A DNA stretch of 64,000 nucleotides from a bacterium SCSIO 12741 (GTDB lineage: Bacteria; Bacteroidota; Bacteroidia; Flavobacteriales_G; Salibacteraceae): NCBI GenBank assembly GCA_024398055.1, contig CP073749.1:4278594-4342593 (forward strand), given 5' to 3'. Position numbers and translations under genes: made by a program. The stretch's first letter is position 1, and each line of letters begins with the position of its first letter. The notes beneath the pieces are model-generated. The model was not told the DNA's origin. It searched no databases and was given only the letters and a program-made list of their open reading frames with translations. Positions 43,702 through 53,210 of the stretch are shown piece by piece.

Positions 43702-44883
43702 TCAATGCGAATGCTCCGCTTCTTCTTTCTTCCAGTCTGCCAATAGATAGTAGGCGTTGTTCAAAGCTATTTGAGTGCCTGGCTTTAAGGGTTTATAGAG
43801 TTTTACCTCAGTCCAGCCGGCATCTGTAATTCCGGTTTTCACTTCAATTGCTTTGAAAGCCCAGCGTTCTTTTTGGTATTTGGCCATAAACAGGTAGTAC
43901 TTGTCCCCTTCTCTTACCAAGGCTTCTTCGGGTAGAGCTAAGCTGGGATTATCGTCAACGAGAATTCGGCCACTTACGTAGGTTCCAGGAATTAAATGAC
44001 CTTGTTTGTTTTCAATGTCGGCATGCAAGTGAATGGCCTTGGGATCTTCTTCAAAGGCCTTTCCAACGGAATAAATCGTTGCATCAAGTTCAAGACCTTC
44101 ATAGGACTCCAACTTGATTTTCACCTTTTGCCCTTCTTTCACCAGATGCATGTCTTTTTCAAAAACCATAAGGTCGGCATGGATGTGCTCGATGTTTACA
44201 ATTTCAAACATCTCTTCATGGGCCTGAACGTACTGTCCAGTTTTCACCTCTACCAAGCGAATATGCCCATCGATAGGGCTAATGACTGGAACTTGCTCGT
44301 AAATATCGCTTTGGCGCAATCTTTCAATGTCTAGACCCATTTGCCGCAACTGAGCTTCAAAACCTTTAACCAGCCCTTTCTTGGATTGATAATCGGCCTG
44401 AGTCTTCTGGAAATCTTTTCCTGACCCTACCTTTTCATCGTAGAGGCGCTTTTGCCTGTTGTATTCCTTTTCGAGGTAATTCAATTGATTCCAGTGTCCA
44501 ACATAATCCGTTTGCATACGAATAAGATCAGGATGACTTAGGTAGGCCAACACCTGTCCTTTTTTAACGGGATCACCTTCAATAACCTGAATACTAAAGA
44601 TATTGGCGCCAATAATAGCCGTAACAGCAGCTTCATTTTGAGGAGGCACTTCCAAACGCCCGTTAGCCTGTACATAAGATTGTAAATTTCGAATGGGCAG
44701 CGTATCCACTTTCATTTCCATGGTTTCAAATTGCTGCTCAGTGAGGAAAATTACATCTGAATGCGTACCGTGTTCATGGCCGTGTTCCTCTTCATGATCA
44801 TGGCCATGATCATGCCCCTGATATTGGCAGGAAAGAACGGAAATGCTCAGAACGAGAATATATAGTGATTTCAATGTTTTCAT
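43702..44883 (-). CDS. CusB/CzcB-like periplasmic adaptor of an RND metal-efflux system
   Basis: About 393 residues from the ATG at 44883, which starts a lipoprotein signal (lipobox SVLSC). A metal-binding stretch (HDHGHDHEEEHGHEHGTHS) follows the lipid site. The membrane-fusion fold is clear: a barrel-sandwich half (VQANGRLEVPPQNEAAVTAIIGANIFSI), a coiled-coil hairpin (YLEKEYNRQKRLYDEKVGSGKDFQKTQADY) and SPIDGHIRLVEVKTGQYV. It links the inner-membrane pump to the outer-membrane channel. It starts 10 bp after the pump stop. Confidence 0.9.
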   Translation of the reverse strand: MKTLKSLYILVLSISVLSCQYQGHDHGHDHEEEHGHEHGTHSDVIFLTEQQFETMEMKVDTLPIRNLQSYVQANGRLEVPPQNEAAVTAIIGANIFSIQVIEGDPVKKGQVLAYLSHPDLIRMQTDYVGHWNQLNYLEKEYNRQKRLYDEKVGSGKDFQKTQADYQSKKGLVKGFEAQLRQMGLDIERLRQSDIYEQVPVISPIDGHIRLVEVKTGQYVQAHEEMFEIVNIEHIHADLMVFEKDMHLVKEGQKVKIKLESYEGLELDATIYSVGKAFEEDPKAIHLHADIENKQGHLIPGTYVSGRILVDDNPSLALPEEALVREGDKYYLFMAKYQKERWAFKAIEVKTGITDAGWTEVKLYKPLKPGTQIALNNAYYLLADWKKEEAEHSH

Positions 44884-44893
44884 GGGAAATATG

Positions 44894-47800
44894 TTATTGT
44901 CCAACCAAGTATTCTAAATCTATAATTGACTGGTTGTAACCATTTTGTGTTTTTAGGTAATCCATTTTCAATTCCAAAGCCCTATCCAGGTTCTGGAAAT
45001 ATTCTACGTAGCCAATGGCGCCGTTTTCAAAGCTCTTTTGAGCGTTGTCGATAATCAGTTCTGCTTGAGGTACTGCCTTGTTTTCATAGTACTCCATACT
45101 GCTCTGAAACTTGAGAACTTCCTGTACTTGCTGATTGTATAATCCTTGTAGCGCCGTTTGGTAATAATCGGCCTGAATTTCAGCCATTTCGCCCTTTATC
45201 TTGGCCGATTTAATATCGGCTTTGTAGGAGCCAAAAAACAGCGGAACAGCAATTCCTGCCTGAACCCCGGAAAAACGATCCGAAGAGCTGGCAATACCCC
45301 CATCCGCTGTGGGATTTCCGGTCATGGAAACGTTGAAATAGCCCACTTTCAAATCGGGCAGCATTTGAGCATTGTATACCGCTTTTTCAGCACGAGCAAT
45401 TTCTATTTGCTGCTGAACCAGAGCCAATTGAGGGTTTTTGTTCAAGTTGTTGCTATCCTTAAAAACGGCCAGGGTTCGATTCGGTATTTGATCCGGATTA
45501 AAAGATCGAGGTACGCTATCGTTGAGCAAGACACGCAACTCTTGTTCCTGGATGGAAAGATCAGCTTCGGTAAGTCGCAAAGCGTTTTGCACCTCCATGA
45601 CCTGGGTTTCGGCAGCGGCCAATTCCAAATAGGTACTTGCCTCGGTTTCGTACCGCAAACGAGCTGCCCATAGAAATCGCTGGTAGAGCGAGTCCTGGTA
45701 ATTCAAGAGCTCTCGTCTTTCTTGCAGGTAGCTCAGTTGATACCAAGAGCGGCGAACCCTTTGTCGAAGCTGATTTTCAGTGATAGCCTGTTCCCATTGG
45801 CTACCTCTCACCTGTTCTTTGGCTAACTTGTTTTGTGCAGTATACACGGTGGGAAATTCCAACTGTTGACTGATGGTAACCCCCAAGTCATTTTCAAAAC
45901 TATTGTATTGACCATATTGAACCTCAACCCAGGTTTTTCCTGGATCTACAGCCGCCTTTTTCTGTTGCTCCTGCCATTCTACTTGAGAACGGGCTACGCG
46001 AACAAAACCATTGTTCTGCAACGCAATTTTCAAAGCTTGATCCAAACGGGTGATGGGCTCATTTTCCTGAGCGTTCATAGTATTGGGAACGAATAGGAAG
46101 GCACCTAATATCAAAGCTACGCCAGCCACAACGGGTGATAATTTCGGACTACTCCCCTTCTCAATCCATCGATAAAGAATGGGTAAAACAAACAAGGTCA
46201 ACAAGGTAGCGCTGATCATACCCCCAATGACCACGGTAGCCAAGGGTTGCTGAACCTCCGCTCCTGCTGAGGTGGAAATGGCCATGGGTAGAAATCCCAA
46301 AATATCCGTCAGGGCTGTGAGTAAAATTGGACGAATTCTGCGTTTTGCTCCTATGAGAATTCGATCGTTAAGGCTTAGCGAGGCATCCTTTTTCAGCTCA
46401 TTCCAGCTAGTGATTAATACCAAGCCATTAAGCACGGCAACACCGAAGAGCACTATAAAACCCACACCAGCGGATATGCTAAAGGGCATATCTCTCAGCC
46501 AAAGTGAAAATACTCCTCCCAGAGCTGCTAAAGGGATGGCCATGAAAATCATAAGTGTTTGTTTAATGGATTTTAAGGCGATGAATAGCAACAGAAAAAT
46601 GAGCCCAAGCGCTAATGGAACCAACACTTGCATTCGCTGAGAGGCCCGTTCCAGGTTTTCGAAAGCTCCACCGTATCGGATGTAGTAACCAGGTGGGAGA
46701 TCCAACTCCGCATCCAGTTTTTCCTGAATTTCCTGAACCATGGATTGAACATCTCGTCCACGTACGTTGATCCCCACATAAGTCCGGCGATTGGTGTTGT
46801 CTCGACTAATCTGCATCGGCCCGGGTTCGTAATGTATATCTGCAATTTCTTTTAGTGGAATTTGATTGCCATTGGGCAGGTAAACAAACAACTGCTTGAG
46901 GTCATTTATACTCTTTCGATGGCGATTGGCGAGGCGGACTACTAAGTCAAATCGCTTTTCACCTTCGAAAATCACACCTGCTTTTCTACCAGCAAAAGCG
47001 GCCTCCACCACCTGATTCACATCCTCGATACTGAGTCCATACTGAGCCAATTTCTGGCGGTTATAATGAATCGTCATTTGAGGCAAGCCTTTGGTAGATT
47101 CCACCTTCATATCACCCACCCCTTCTACGGAAGCGATGATTTGTCCCATTTCCTCAGCCTTTTCCGCGAGAATGGTCAGGTCATCTCCAAATAGCTTAAC
47201 AGCCACATCTTCACGCACACCGGTAATCAACTCATTAAACCGCATTTCGATCGGTTGTGAGAATTCAAAATTGATTCCTGGAATCACCTGAACGGTTTTC
47301 TTCATTTCACGGATCAGTTCGGCCTTGCTTTTCACCGTTGTCCACGTTTCTTGAGGATGAAGAATAACGAATATGTCGGCTATGTCCATCGGCATGGGAT
47401 CAGTAGGAACTTCTGCTACCCCAATTCGGCTCATGATATGCTTTACCTCAGGAAAGCGATCCTTGACCATTTTTTCAATTCGGGTGGTGGTTTCCACTGT
47501 TTCCGTTAAAGAACTTCCAGGCTTTAGAATGGCGTGAAACGCAATATCACCTTCATCCAACTGAGGAATGAACTCTCCACCTAATCGAAAGAAGGTAAAA
47601 CCTGCCAGGGCCAAGAGTAAAACTGCCCCGGAAAGAACCGCACCACCCCGCTTAAGCATTCCTTTTAATACAGGTTGATAGGCATTTTCCAGGTATTTGA
47701 CCAACCGATCGCCCCAGTATTTACGATGGGGGTTGACGCGAAGCAACCAGGCCGACATCATGGGTACATAGGTCAGGCAAAGAACCATTACCCCAATCAT

Positions 47801-49252
47801 GGCAAACATAAAGGTAAGTGCCATTGGCCTAAACATCTTTCCTTCAATGCCTTCCAGCGCCAAAATGGGAATAAAAACAAGTAGAATGATTAGCTGACCA
47901 AAGAACGCGGCGTTCATCATTTTACTGGAGGTTTTTTGTGCAACTTCATCCCTTTCTTTGGAGCCGAGTTGCTTACCCTCAAGCACCCTTTTGGAAAGAA
48001 CAAAAACCACACTTTCCACAATGATCACCGCCCCATCCACGATTATTCCAAAGTCAATGGCACCCAGGCTCATCAAATTGGCCCAAACACCAAAAAAGTG
48101 CATCAGGATAAAGGCAAACAACAAGGAAAGCGGAATGGTAGAAGCTACAATTAATCCTCCGCGCCAATTGCCCAGAAGGAATACCAGCACGAACAAAACA
48201 ATAAGTGCTCCTTCCAACAAATTCCGGCTGACCGTTTCTGTCGTTTTTCCAATTAGCTTGCTACGGTCCAAAAACGGCTCAATTCGGACTCCTTCAGGTA
48301 GGGATTTCTGAATTTCCTCTACCCTTTCTTTAACGGCCGCAATTACATTATTGGAGTTGGATCCCTTGAGCATTAGGATCATTCCCCCTACCGCTTCACC
48401 TTTGCCATCCTTGGTAAAAGCTCCATATCGGATAGCCTGACCGTATTGAACTGTGGCAATATCGCCAATGGTCACTGGAATACCGTTTTGATTGATTACC
48501 ACGGATTTTTCAATATCCCTAATATTCCGAGCTAACCCCTCGCCCCGAATAAAATTGGCGTAGTGATCTTTTTCAATATAAGCGGCTCCGGTGTTTTGGT
48601 TGTTCTTTTGTAGGGCCTCATAAACCTGAGTTATGGTTAATCCCATAGCATTCAAGCGATCTGGAGATATAGCAACTTCGTATTGACGAATGTTTCCTCC
48701 GAAACCATTGACCTCAACCACTCCTGGTACCATCGCCATTTGCCGACGGATAATCCAATCCTGGATAACCCTTAATTCCTGAGCGGTGTAATTGTTTTCA
48801 TGTGCTGAATCAACTTCCAGCGTGTATTGGTAGATTTCTCCCAGCCCAGTGGAAATGGGTCCCATCATAGGCTCTCCAAACCCTTCCGGAATGTTTTTTC
48901 GAACCTCATTGAGTTTTTCAGCTACAAGTTGCCGGGGTAAATAGGTCCCCATATCGTCTTCAAAGACAATGGTAACCAGGGATAATCCAAACCTGGAAAC
49001 AGAGCGAATTTCGGTCACTCCGGGAAGGTTAGACATAGAAATTTCTACGGGATAGGTCACGAATTGCTCCATGTCCTCGGTTCCGAGATTGGGTGCTTGA
49101 GTAATAATCTGCACCTGATTATTGGTGATGTCGGGTACGGCATCGAGAGGAATTTGCGACAGGCTCCAAATACCGCCAACCACCATGGCCAGGGTCATCA
49201 GCCCAACCATTAATTTATGATGAATAGAAAAGGATATGATCCGATCAATCAT
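44894..49252 (-). CDS. CusA/CzcA heavy-metal RND pump fused to a TolC-like channel domain
   Basis: A 1452-residue protein. Residues 1-1040 are a heavy-metal RND pump with twelve membrane segments (start IDRIISFSIHHKLMVGLM; GAIDFGIIVDGAVIIVES with the proton-relay acids; GVAEVPTDPMPMDIADIF; ISAGVGFIVLFGVAVLNGLVL). Residues about 1060-1452 are an outer-membrane factor of the TolC type (RLDQALKIALQNNGFVRVARSQVEW, YLELAAAETQVMEVQNAL, GYVEYFQNLDRALELKMDYLKTQNGYNQSIIDLEYLVG). A hydrophobic stretch (SPVVAGVALILGAFLFVPNTMNAQ) between them looks like an internal signal that could be cleaved. Metal specificity is unclear; copper, zinc or cobalt are likeliest. Confidence 0.93.
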   Translation of the reverse strand: MIDRIISFSIHHKLMVGLMTLAMVVGGIWSLSQIPLDAVPDITNNQVQIITQAPNLGTEDMEQFVTYPVEISMSNLPGVTEIRSVSRFGLSLVTIVFEDDMGTYLPRQLVAEKLNEVRKNIPEGFGEPMMGPISTGLGEIYQYTLEVDSAHENNYTAQELRVIQDWIIRRQMAMVPGVVEVNGFGGNIRQYEVAISPDRLNAMGLTITQVYEALQKNNQNTGAAYIEKDHYANFIRGEGLARNIRDIEKSVVINQNGIPVTIGDIATVQYGQAIRYGAFTKDGKGEAVGGMILMLKGSNSNNVIAAVKERVEEIQKSLPEGVRIEPFLDRSKLIGKTTETVSRNLLEGALIVLFVLVFLLGNWRGGLIVASTIPLSLLFAFILMHFFGVWANLMSLGAIDFGIIVDGAVIIVESVVFVLSKRVLEGKQLGSKERDEVAQKTSSKMMNAAFFGQLIILLVFIPILALEGIEGKMFRPMALTFMFAMIGVMVLCLTYVPMMSAWLLRVNPHRKYWGDRLVKYLENAYQPVLKGMLKRGGAVLSGAVLLLALAGFTFFRLGGEFIPQLDEGDIAFHAILKPGSSLTETVETTTRIEKMVKDRFPEVKHIMSRIGVAEVPTDPMPMDIADIFVILHPQETWTTVKSKAELIREMKKTVQVIPGINFEFSQPIEMRFNELITGVREDVAVKLFGDDLTILAEKAEEMGQIIASVEGVGDMKVESTKGLPQMTIHYNRQKLAQYGLSIEDVNQVVEAAFAGRKAGVIFEGEKRFDLVVRLANRHRKSINDLKQLFVYLPNGNQIPLKEIADIHYEPGPMQISRDNTNRRTYVGINVRGRDVQSMVQEIQEKLDAELDLPPGYYIRYGGAFENLERASQRMQVLVPLALGLIFLLLFIALKSIKQTLMIFMAIPLAALGGVFSLWLRDMPFSISAGVGFIVLFGVAVLNGLVLITSWNELKKDASLSLNDRILIGAKRRIRPILLTALTDILGFLPMAISTSAGAEVQQPLATVVIGGMISATLLTLFVLPILYRWIEKGSSPKLSPVVAGVALILGAFLFVPNTMNAQENEPITRLDQALKIALQNNGFVRVARSQVEWQEQQKKAAVDPGKTWVEVQYGQYNSFENDLGVTISQQLEFPTVYTAQNKLAKEQVRGSQWEQAITENQLRQRVRRSWYQLSYLQERRELLNYQDSLYQRFLWAARLRYETEASTYLELAAAETQVMEVQNALRLTEADLSIQEQELRVLLNDSVPRSFNPDQIPNRTLAVFKDSNNLNKNPQLALVQQQIEIARAEKAVYNAQMLPDLKVGYFNVSMTGNPTADGGIASSSDRFSGVQAGIAVPLFFGSYKADIKSAKIKGEMAEIQADYYQTALQGLYNQQVQEVLKFQSSMEYYENKAVPQAELIIDNAQKSFENGAIGYVEYFQNLDRALELKMDYLKTQNGYNQSIIDLEYLVGQ

Positions 49253-49333
49253 GATGATGTACTTAAAAAATGAAATAAAGGGTTTACTCCGCGCTAAGCA
49301 CGGACCACGGCAGATCCTGGATCTACCCGTTCA

Positions 49334-49786
49334 TTAGGCAAGTACTGAAGGAGGGCCTCGAAGGAAACTTCGAAGTAAAGGGGGGACCTGATATTCAGGC
49401 GTAAAATAGGCTGTGTTTACGGGTTCTTCACACTCCGCTACGGGGAGCTCAAGAATCACGTAAAGGGTAGAAATTAGCTCAATCTTCTTCTGCACCTTTT
49501 GAGTCAGTGTGAGCGGACTGGTCAATTCGGAAGGCTCATTGGAGCAATCGTCTTCCGGGTGCTCCATGTCAGTAACCAAGCAGACTAACCAATCATAAAG
49601 GCTGGCATCTACATGATCGTCATGGTGAACATGAAACTCATCTTCATTGTGGTTGTCCAAATCCAAATGATGGTGGTGGGTATGCTCCCCTGCTTCCTCG
49701 TGAGAATGAGGCACTAAATAATGCGCAAAACCCATCGAATAGGTCAAGAGCAGAAAAAGGGACACTATTACCTTCTTGAATTTCAA
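49334..49786 (-). CDS. His-rich exported metal-binding protein of the efflux operon
   Basis: About 150 residues. No ATG fits. The frame opens at a TTG at 49816, but the TTG at 49786 gives the better signal peptide (MKFKKVIVSLFLLLTYSMGFAHY). Histidine clusters follow (HSHEEAGEHTHHHH, HVHHDDH) and an acidic, Cys-containing segment (DMEHPEDDC). It lies 80 bp before the pump gene and is the first gene of the metal-efflux unit. A periplasmic metal buffer or sensor is likely. On the minus strand TACTTTTG, an exact -7 match, lies just before the chosen start. Confidence 0.7.
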   Translation of the reverse strand: MKFKKVIVSLFLLLTYSMGFAHYLVPHSHEEAGEHTHHHHLDLDNHNEDEFHVHHDDHVDASLYDWLVCLVTDMEHPEDDCSNEPSELTSPLTLTQKVQKKIELISTLYVILELPVAECEEPVNTAYFTPEYQVPPLLRSFLRGPPSVLA

Positions 49787-49819
49787 ATCCCTACAAAAGT
49801 AGAAGTTCTTTTTCAATTT

Positions 49820-49920
49820 TGAATTTCGAATTCTGAATTCTCAATCTCATGATCCATCTTTCTCCGAGCGGGACCCATTTCGAAATTCAGAATTCAGAAT
49901 TCAACATTCAGTGTTCAATC
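49820..49920. repeat. GAATTC-rich fuzzy inverted repeat
   Basis: TTCGAATTCTGAATTCTCAAT and, 40 bp later, the complementary series CGAAATTCAGAATTCAG fill the gap before the Dps gene stop. Same type as 37025-37110. Confidence 0.55.
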
Positions 49921-50383
49921 AGCCCAAAAAGGCACTGTACATCCAAACGGTTTTTTCCTGTTCGCGGATGTAATCGCTCATTAAAGCGTTGGTACCTTCA
50001 TCATTGGCTTCGTCGCTCAAATCGAGCAATTGACGTTGCTTGCGAATTAGGATTTCAAAACTATCCAGTAGAGATTGCACGCAGGCATTTCCATCACTGG
50101 TATTCTTTACTTCTTTGATTTCGGATACCTCCAGGTAATCGGTAAAAGCATGTACGGGCGACTTACCAATGGTCAACACCCGTTCGGCTAATTCGTCCAC
50201 CTTCAGCAACAGATCGTTGTAGAGTTCTTCAAACTTGACATGAAGTTCAAAAAACTTTTCTCCTCGGATGTTCCAGTGAAATCCTCTTACATTCATGTAA
50301 AACACCTGATAGTTTGCCAGTAGGTCATTGAGTTTATCTGCCAATTCTTCGGCTTGAGTGGGGTCTAATCCTATTTTGTTCAT
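49919..50383 (-). CDS. dps: Dps-family ferritin-like DNA protection protein
   Basis: About 154 residues from the ATG at 50383 (codon 11 of the longest frame). The Dps ferroxidase site at the dimer interface is intact: FHWNIRGEKFFELHVKFEELYNDLLLKVDELAERVLTIG, with the His and the E/D ligands. The C-terminal helix ends REQEKTVWMYSAFL. Dps oxidises and stores iron and protects DNA from peroxide. It stands alone, convergent to nothing, next to the metal-efflux operon. Confidence 0.92.
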   Translation of the reverse strand: MNKIGLDPTQAEELADKLNDLLANYQVFYMNVRGFHWNIRGEKFFELHVKFEELYNDLLLKVDELAERVLTIGKSPVHAFTDYLEVSEIKEVKNTSDGNACVQSLLDSFEILIRKQRQLLDLSDEANDEGTNALMSDYIREQEKTVWMYSAFLG

Positions 50384-50583
50384 AGCTATTTGTGTTATTA
50401 TGTTCCCGTTCATTTTGAACGTTGCTTCACAAAGATCGGTAAGTCCAATTTGGAAGGCAAGTGTGAACCGGATGATAAAAATCAGTTTTAATTCATCTTA
50501 ACATTCACCGTTTTAGGGATTCATCAAGATACATTTTTAAAATATGTTTTCCGGTTTTGAGCGGAAGGCAGTAAATTCGCCTC

Positions 50584-51702
50584 ATGAGCCTCAACCTCTG
50601 GTCGGTTATCCTGGTAGCGTCCCTGTCTCAATCTGTTTTTCTGGGTGCCATGTTTGCTCTTCGACCTACTACCAACAAGAGAGCTTTGAGCCTGCTTCTT
50701 GGTTTATTGTTTGTCCTGTTTCTAATCCACATCAACAACCTTTGGTACGCCAGTTATCTGTATCAGAGTATACCCGGTGTAGCAGGCTTTGCCATGGGCA
50801 TGATTCTATTAATAGGCCCCTTAATTTACCTTTACGTTCAATCCATTGTTAAACCTTCTTTTACCTTTCATACCAGGCATTTGCTCCATGGCCTTCCTTA
50901 TTTATTGGTTTTGTCGGGCTTAATCATCCAAGACTCGGCCTTAAACGAGGAAGAAATGCGGCAAATGGTGGATGTATTTATGGCCGGTGAAATGCCTGTG
51001 AGTTGGCCTTGGATCCTTCGTTTTATCTTCTACGCTTCTCACTTGTTGTTTTATCTGCATTTATCCCGAAGAGTATTGACCGATTCTGAGCAGCAAGATG
51101 CGGACAACTATCAGGTTTCCCTGGCCGAACGGGGAAAATGGATTCACAAAATGTCTATTGCATTTTCCATAATAGCCTTGATTTTAGTTGGCGCCACCTT
51201 TATGATGCTTGTTACCGGCAAGTATTCTGCTGATGGGAACTTTATCATTACCACGATTCTATCGCTCATCATTTACCTGATTGGCTACCAAACCTTGCTT
51301 CACAATCAAACCGTGTTGCCGGGATTTGATACTCGCTATGCCACCCTCAAAATTCAACCCGGAACCAAGGACCTATTGATGGAAAAGTTGAATGTGCTTT
51401 TTGAAAAGGAAAAAATCTTTACCGATCCGGATATCAAATTGTCATCCTTGGCTGAAAGATTGAATACTCAGCCCCATGTTCTTTCTCGGTTAATCAACAC
51501 CCAATTGAAGCAAAGTTTTTCAGAGCTTTTGAATCAATACCGAATCGAAGAATTCAAGAAAAAGGCACTGGATCCCGAGTTCTCCCACTACTCTATTATT
51601 GGTATTGCCTATGAAGTGGGATACAACAGCAAGTCGTCCTTTAACACGGCTTTTAAGAAGCAAACTGGATTAACCCCTTCTCAATTTTTAAAAAAGTCCT
51701 GA
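50584..51702 (+). CDS. Membrane-bound AraC-family transcriptional regulator
   Basis: A 372-residue protein with about seven N-terminal membrane segments (5-245), then an AraC-type DNA-binding domain (about 265-370; KLSSLAERLNTQPHVLSRLINTQLKQSFSELLNQYRIEEFKKK, SIIGIAYEVGYNSKSSFNTAFKKQTGLTPSQFLK). Both helix-turn-helix motifs are complete. Membrane AraC regulators are common in Bacteroidota and presumably sense a signal in the membrane. The following ABM and lipoprotein genes are on the same strand and may be its targets (inference). Confidence 0.88.
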   Translation: MSLNLWSVILVASLSQSVFLGAMFALRPTTNKRALSLLLGLLFVLFLIHINNLWYASYLYQSIPGVAGFAMGMILLIGPLIYLYVQSIVKPSFTFHTRHLLHGLPYLLVLSGLIIQDSALNEEEMRQMVDVFMAGEMPVSWPWILRFIFYASHLLFYLHLSRRVLTDSEQQDADNYQVSLAERGKWIHKMSIAFSIIALILVGATFMMLVTGKYSADGNFIITTILSLIIYLIGYQTLLHNQTVLPGFDTRYATLKIQPGTKDLLMEKLNVLFEKEKIFTDPDIKLSSLAERLNTQPHVLSRLINTQLKQSFSELLNQYRIEEFKKKALDPEFSHYSIIGIAYEVGYNSKSSFNTAFKKQTGLTPSQFLKKS

Positions 51703-51763
51703 AAAGAGGTTCGAATTTATAAATCCGAACGCTGAACTGCTGCTATACCGGCATTTTTGCGCC

Positions 51764-52120
51764 ATGTTACTTCCTATCCACCCCACGCACCGCAGCACGG
51801 ATGTCACGCTCAAAACGGTGGCATCTCCCTACCTGGTAACGAAATGTTTTTCCTGCGCTCCCGAGCATGAGAATAGGTTAAAACAAATGCTCCTGGAAAC
51901 CATCCCTCAAGCACTCCTCGCCGAGGGATGCCAGGAACATTTAGTTTTTAGAAACCCGCTCACCCGTGAATGGATCGTGTTCTCGAGTTGGGAAGAAGAA
52001 ATTCAGTATAAAAAACACCAAAACAACACGACGATTGAAATTCAACTTCAGGAGTTGATTCAATCGGGAATCGTTAGCAGTCACCCTTTAATTGAAGATA
52101 CATTTGAACGAATAGAATAA
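51764..52120 (+). CDS. Small protein resembling antibiotic biosynthesis monooxygenases
   Basis: A 118-residue soluble protein with the beta-alpha pattern of ABM/ferredoxin-fold proteins (KCFSCAPEHENRLKQMLLETIPQALLAEGCQEHLVFRNPLTREWIVFSSWEEEIQYKKHQN). The family assignment is moderate. Its TAA overlaps the ATG of the next gene by one base (TAATG), so the two are coupled. Confidence 0.6.
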   Translation: MLLPIHPTHRSTDVTLKTVASPYLVTKCFSCAPEHENRLKQMLLETIPQALLAEGCQEHLVFRNPLTREWIVFSSWEEEIQYKKHQNNTTIEIQLQELIQSGIVSSHPLIEDTFERIE

Positions 52121-53058
52121 TGAAAAAAACATACTTAGCCTTGTTAGCCAGCCTGCTGATCTTAGTGGGTTGTTCAGAAAGAAAAATGCCCGGGGAAGAT
52201 GCCTGGAAAGGAATACTACACCTCGAAAAAAAGGGAGATAACAAGATAGAACTGAGCTTTGATTTTGAACAAAGCACGGGAATCTTTTTGATGCCAGATT
52301 TGATTCCCATTCCTCTCGATTTGCATACGGTAAAAGAAAAGAATGATTCCGTATGGTTTTCGGTGGATTTCCGCTCAGGACCGGCTCAATTTTCAGCCTT
52401 GAGGACAGGCGATACTATTCGTGGATTTATGTACACAGAACATCTTGACCCTACTCCTTTTTGGCTCTCAAAAAACGAAGAAAGAATCAGTTTATATGAT
52501 CAACCAAAACCACCTAAGGACCAGCCTATTGTAATAAAAACAAAATCACAGACCGCAACAGAACTCGACACCAAAGTCAGGTTAGAAAAATTGTTGAAGG
52601 AATATGATCTGGAACCCTACCTCTACACCAAAGAAATACTCATTCAAGACAGTACCATTCCTCATAGTCATCCGGTGCTAACCATGACTACCCGAGACAG
52701 TGCTCCAGACCTTATTCTATCCACCTTTGTACATGAGCAAATGCACTGGTATACATTGCACAAAAACGAGGTTTCGGAAGAGGTCATGGAAGAGATTAAA
52801 AAGCGCTATCCCAAGGTACCCATCAAACTTCCAGAAGGTGGCGGGTCAGAGTATGGCACTCACCTACATTTGGTGGTCAATTACCTGGAATATGAAATTC
52901 TGATTCGGGAATTAGGACAAGAGCGAGCCAAAGCCGTTATGGATCATTGGAGCAACCACCACTATACCTGGATCTACAAACAGGTGCTGAAGGATTATGA
53001 TGAACTGGGCGAGTTGTTGGAGTCTCACGGGTTAAATCTGCCCAAGGAGAAGTCCTAA
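52120..53058 (+). CDS. Lipoprotein with zincin-like HExxH motif
   Basis: A 312-residue lipoprotein (lipobox LILVGC). The first half is beta-rich (GKILHLEKKG-type strands, DLIPIPLDLHTVKEKNDSVWFSVDF). The second half contains FVHEQMHWYTLHKNEVSEEVMEEI, with HEQMH matching the zinc-binding HExxH of metallopeptidases, and GSEYGTHLHLVVNYLEYEIL about 45 residues later, which could supply the third ligand. It may be a periplasmic peptidase or amidase. No named family was recognised. Confidence 0.65.
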   Translation: MKKTYLALLASLLILVGCSERKMPGEDAWKGILHLEKKGDNKIELSFDFEQSTGIFLMPDLIPIPLDLHTVKEKNDSVWFSVDFRSGPAQFSALRTGDTIRGFMYTEHLDPTPFWLSKNEERISLYDQPKPPKDQPIVIKTKSQTATELDTKVRLEKLLKEYDLEPYLYTKEILIQDSTIPHSHPVLTMTTRDSAPDLILSTFVHEQMHWYTLHKNEVSEEVMEEIKKRYPKVPIKLPEGGGSEYGTHLHLVVNYLEYEILIRELGQERAKAVMDHWSNHHYTWIYKQVLKDYDELGELLESHGLNLPKEKS

Positions 53059-53177
53059 ACAACCTATCATTCCCACGTTTTGAAAAGAACCCTCTACAAA
53101 AAAGAGAGGGTTAATCGCAGCTATGAAATAAAATGAGGGAGCTATGAAATGTTAGAATAGTGAAAAGGGAGCCCGGC

Positions 53178-53185
53178 TACATTTG
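53178..53185 (+). promoter_or_regulatory. -7 element TACATTTG before the small Cys-rich gene
   Basis: Exact TAnnTTTG match about 26 bp before the ATG region at 53211-53229. No clear -33 TTG is seen. Confidence 0.5.
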
Positions 53186-53210
53186 ACCTGTAATCCTAAA
53201 AATAACCACT

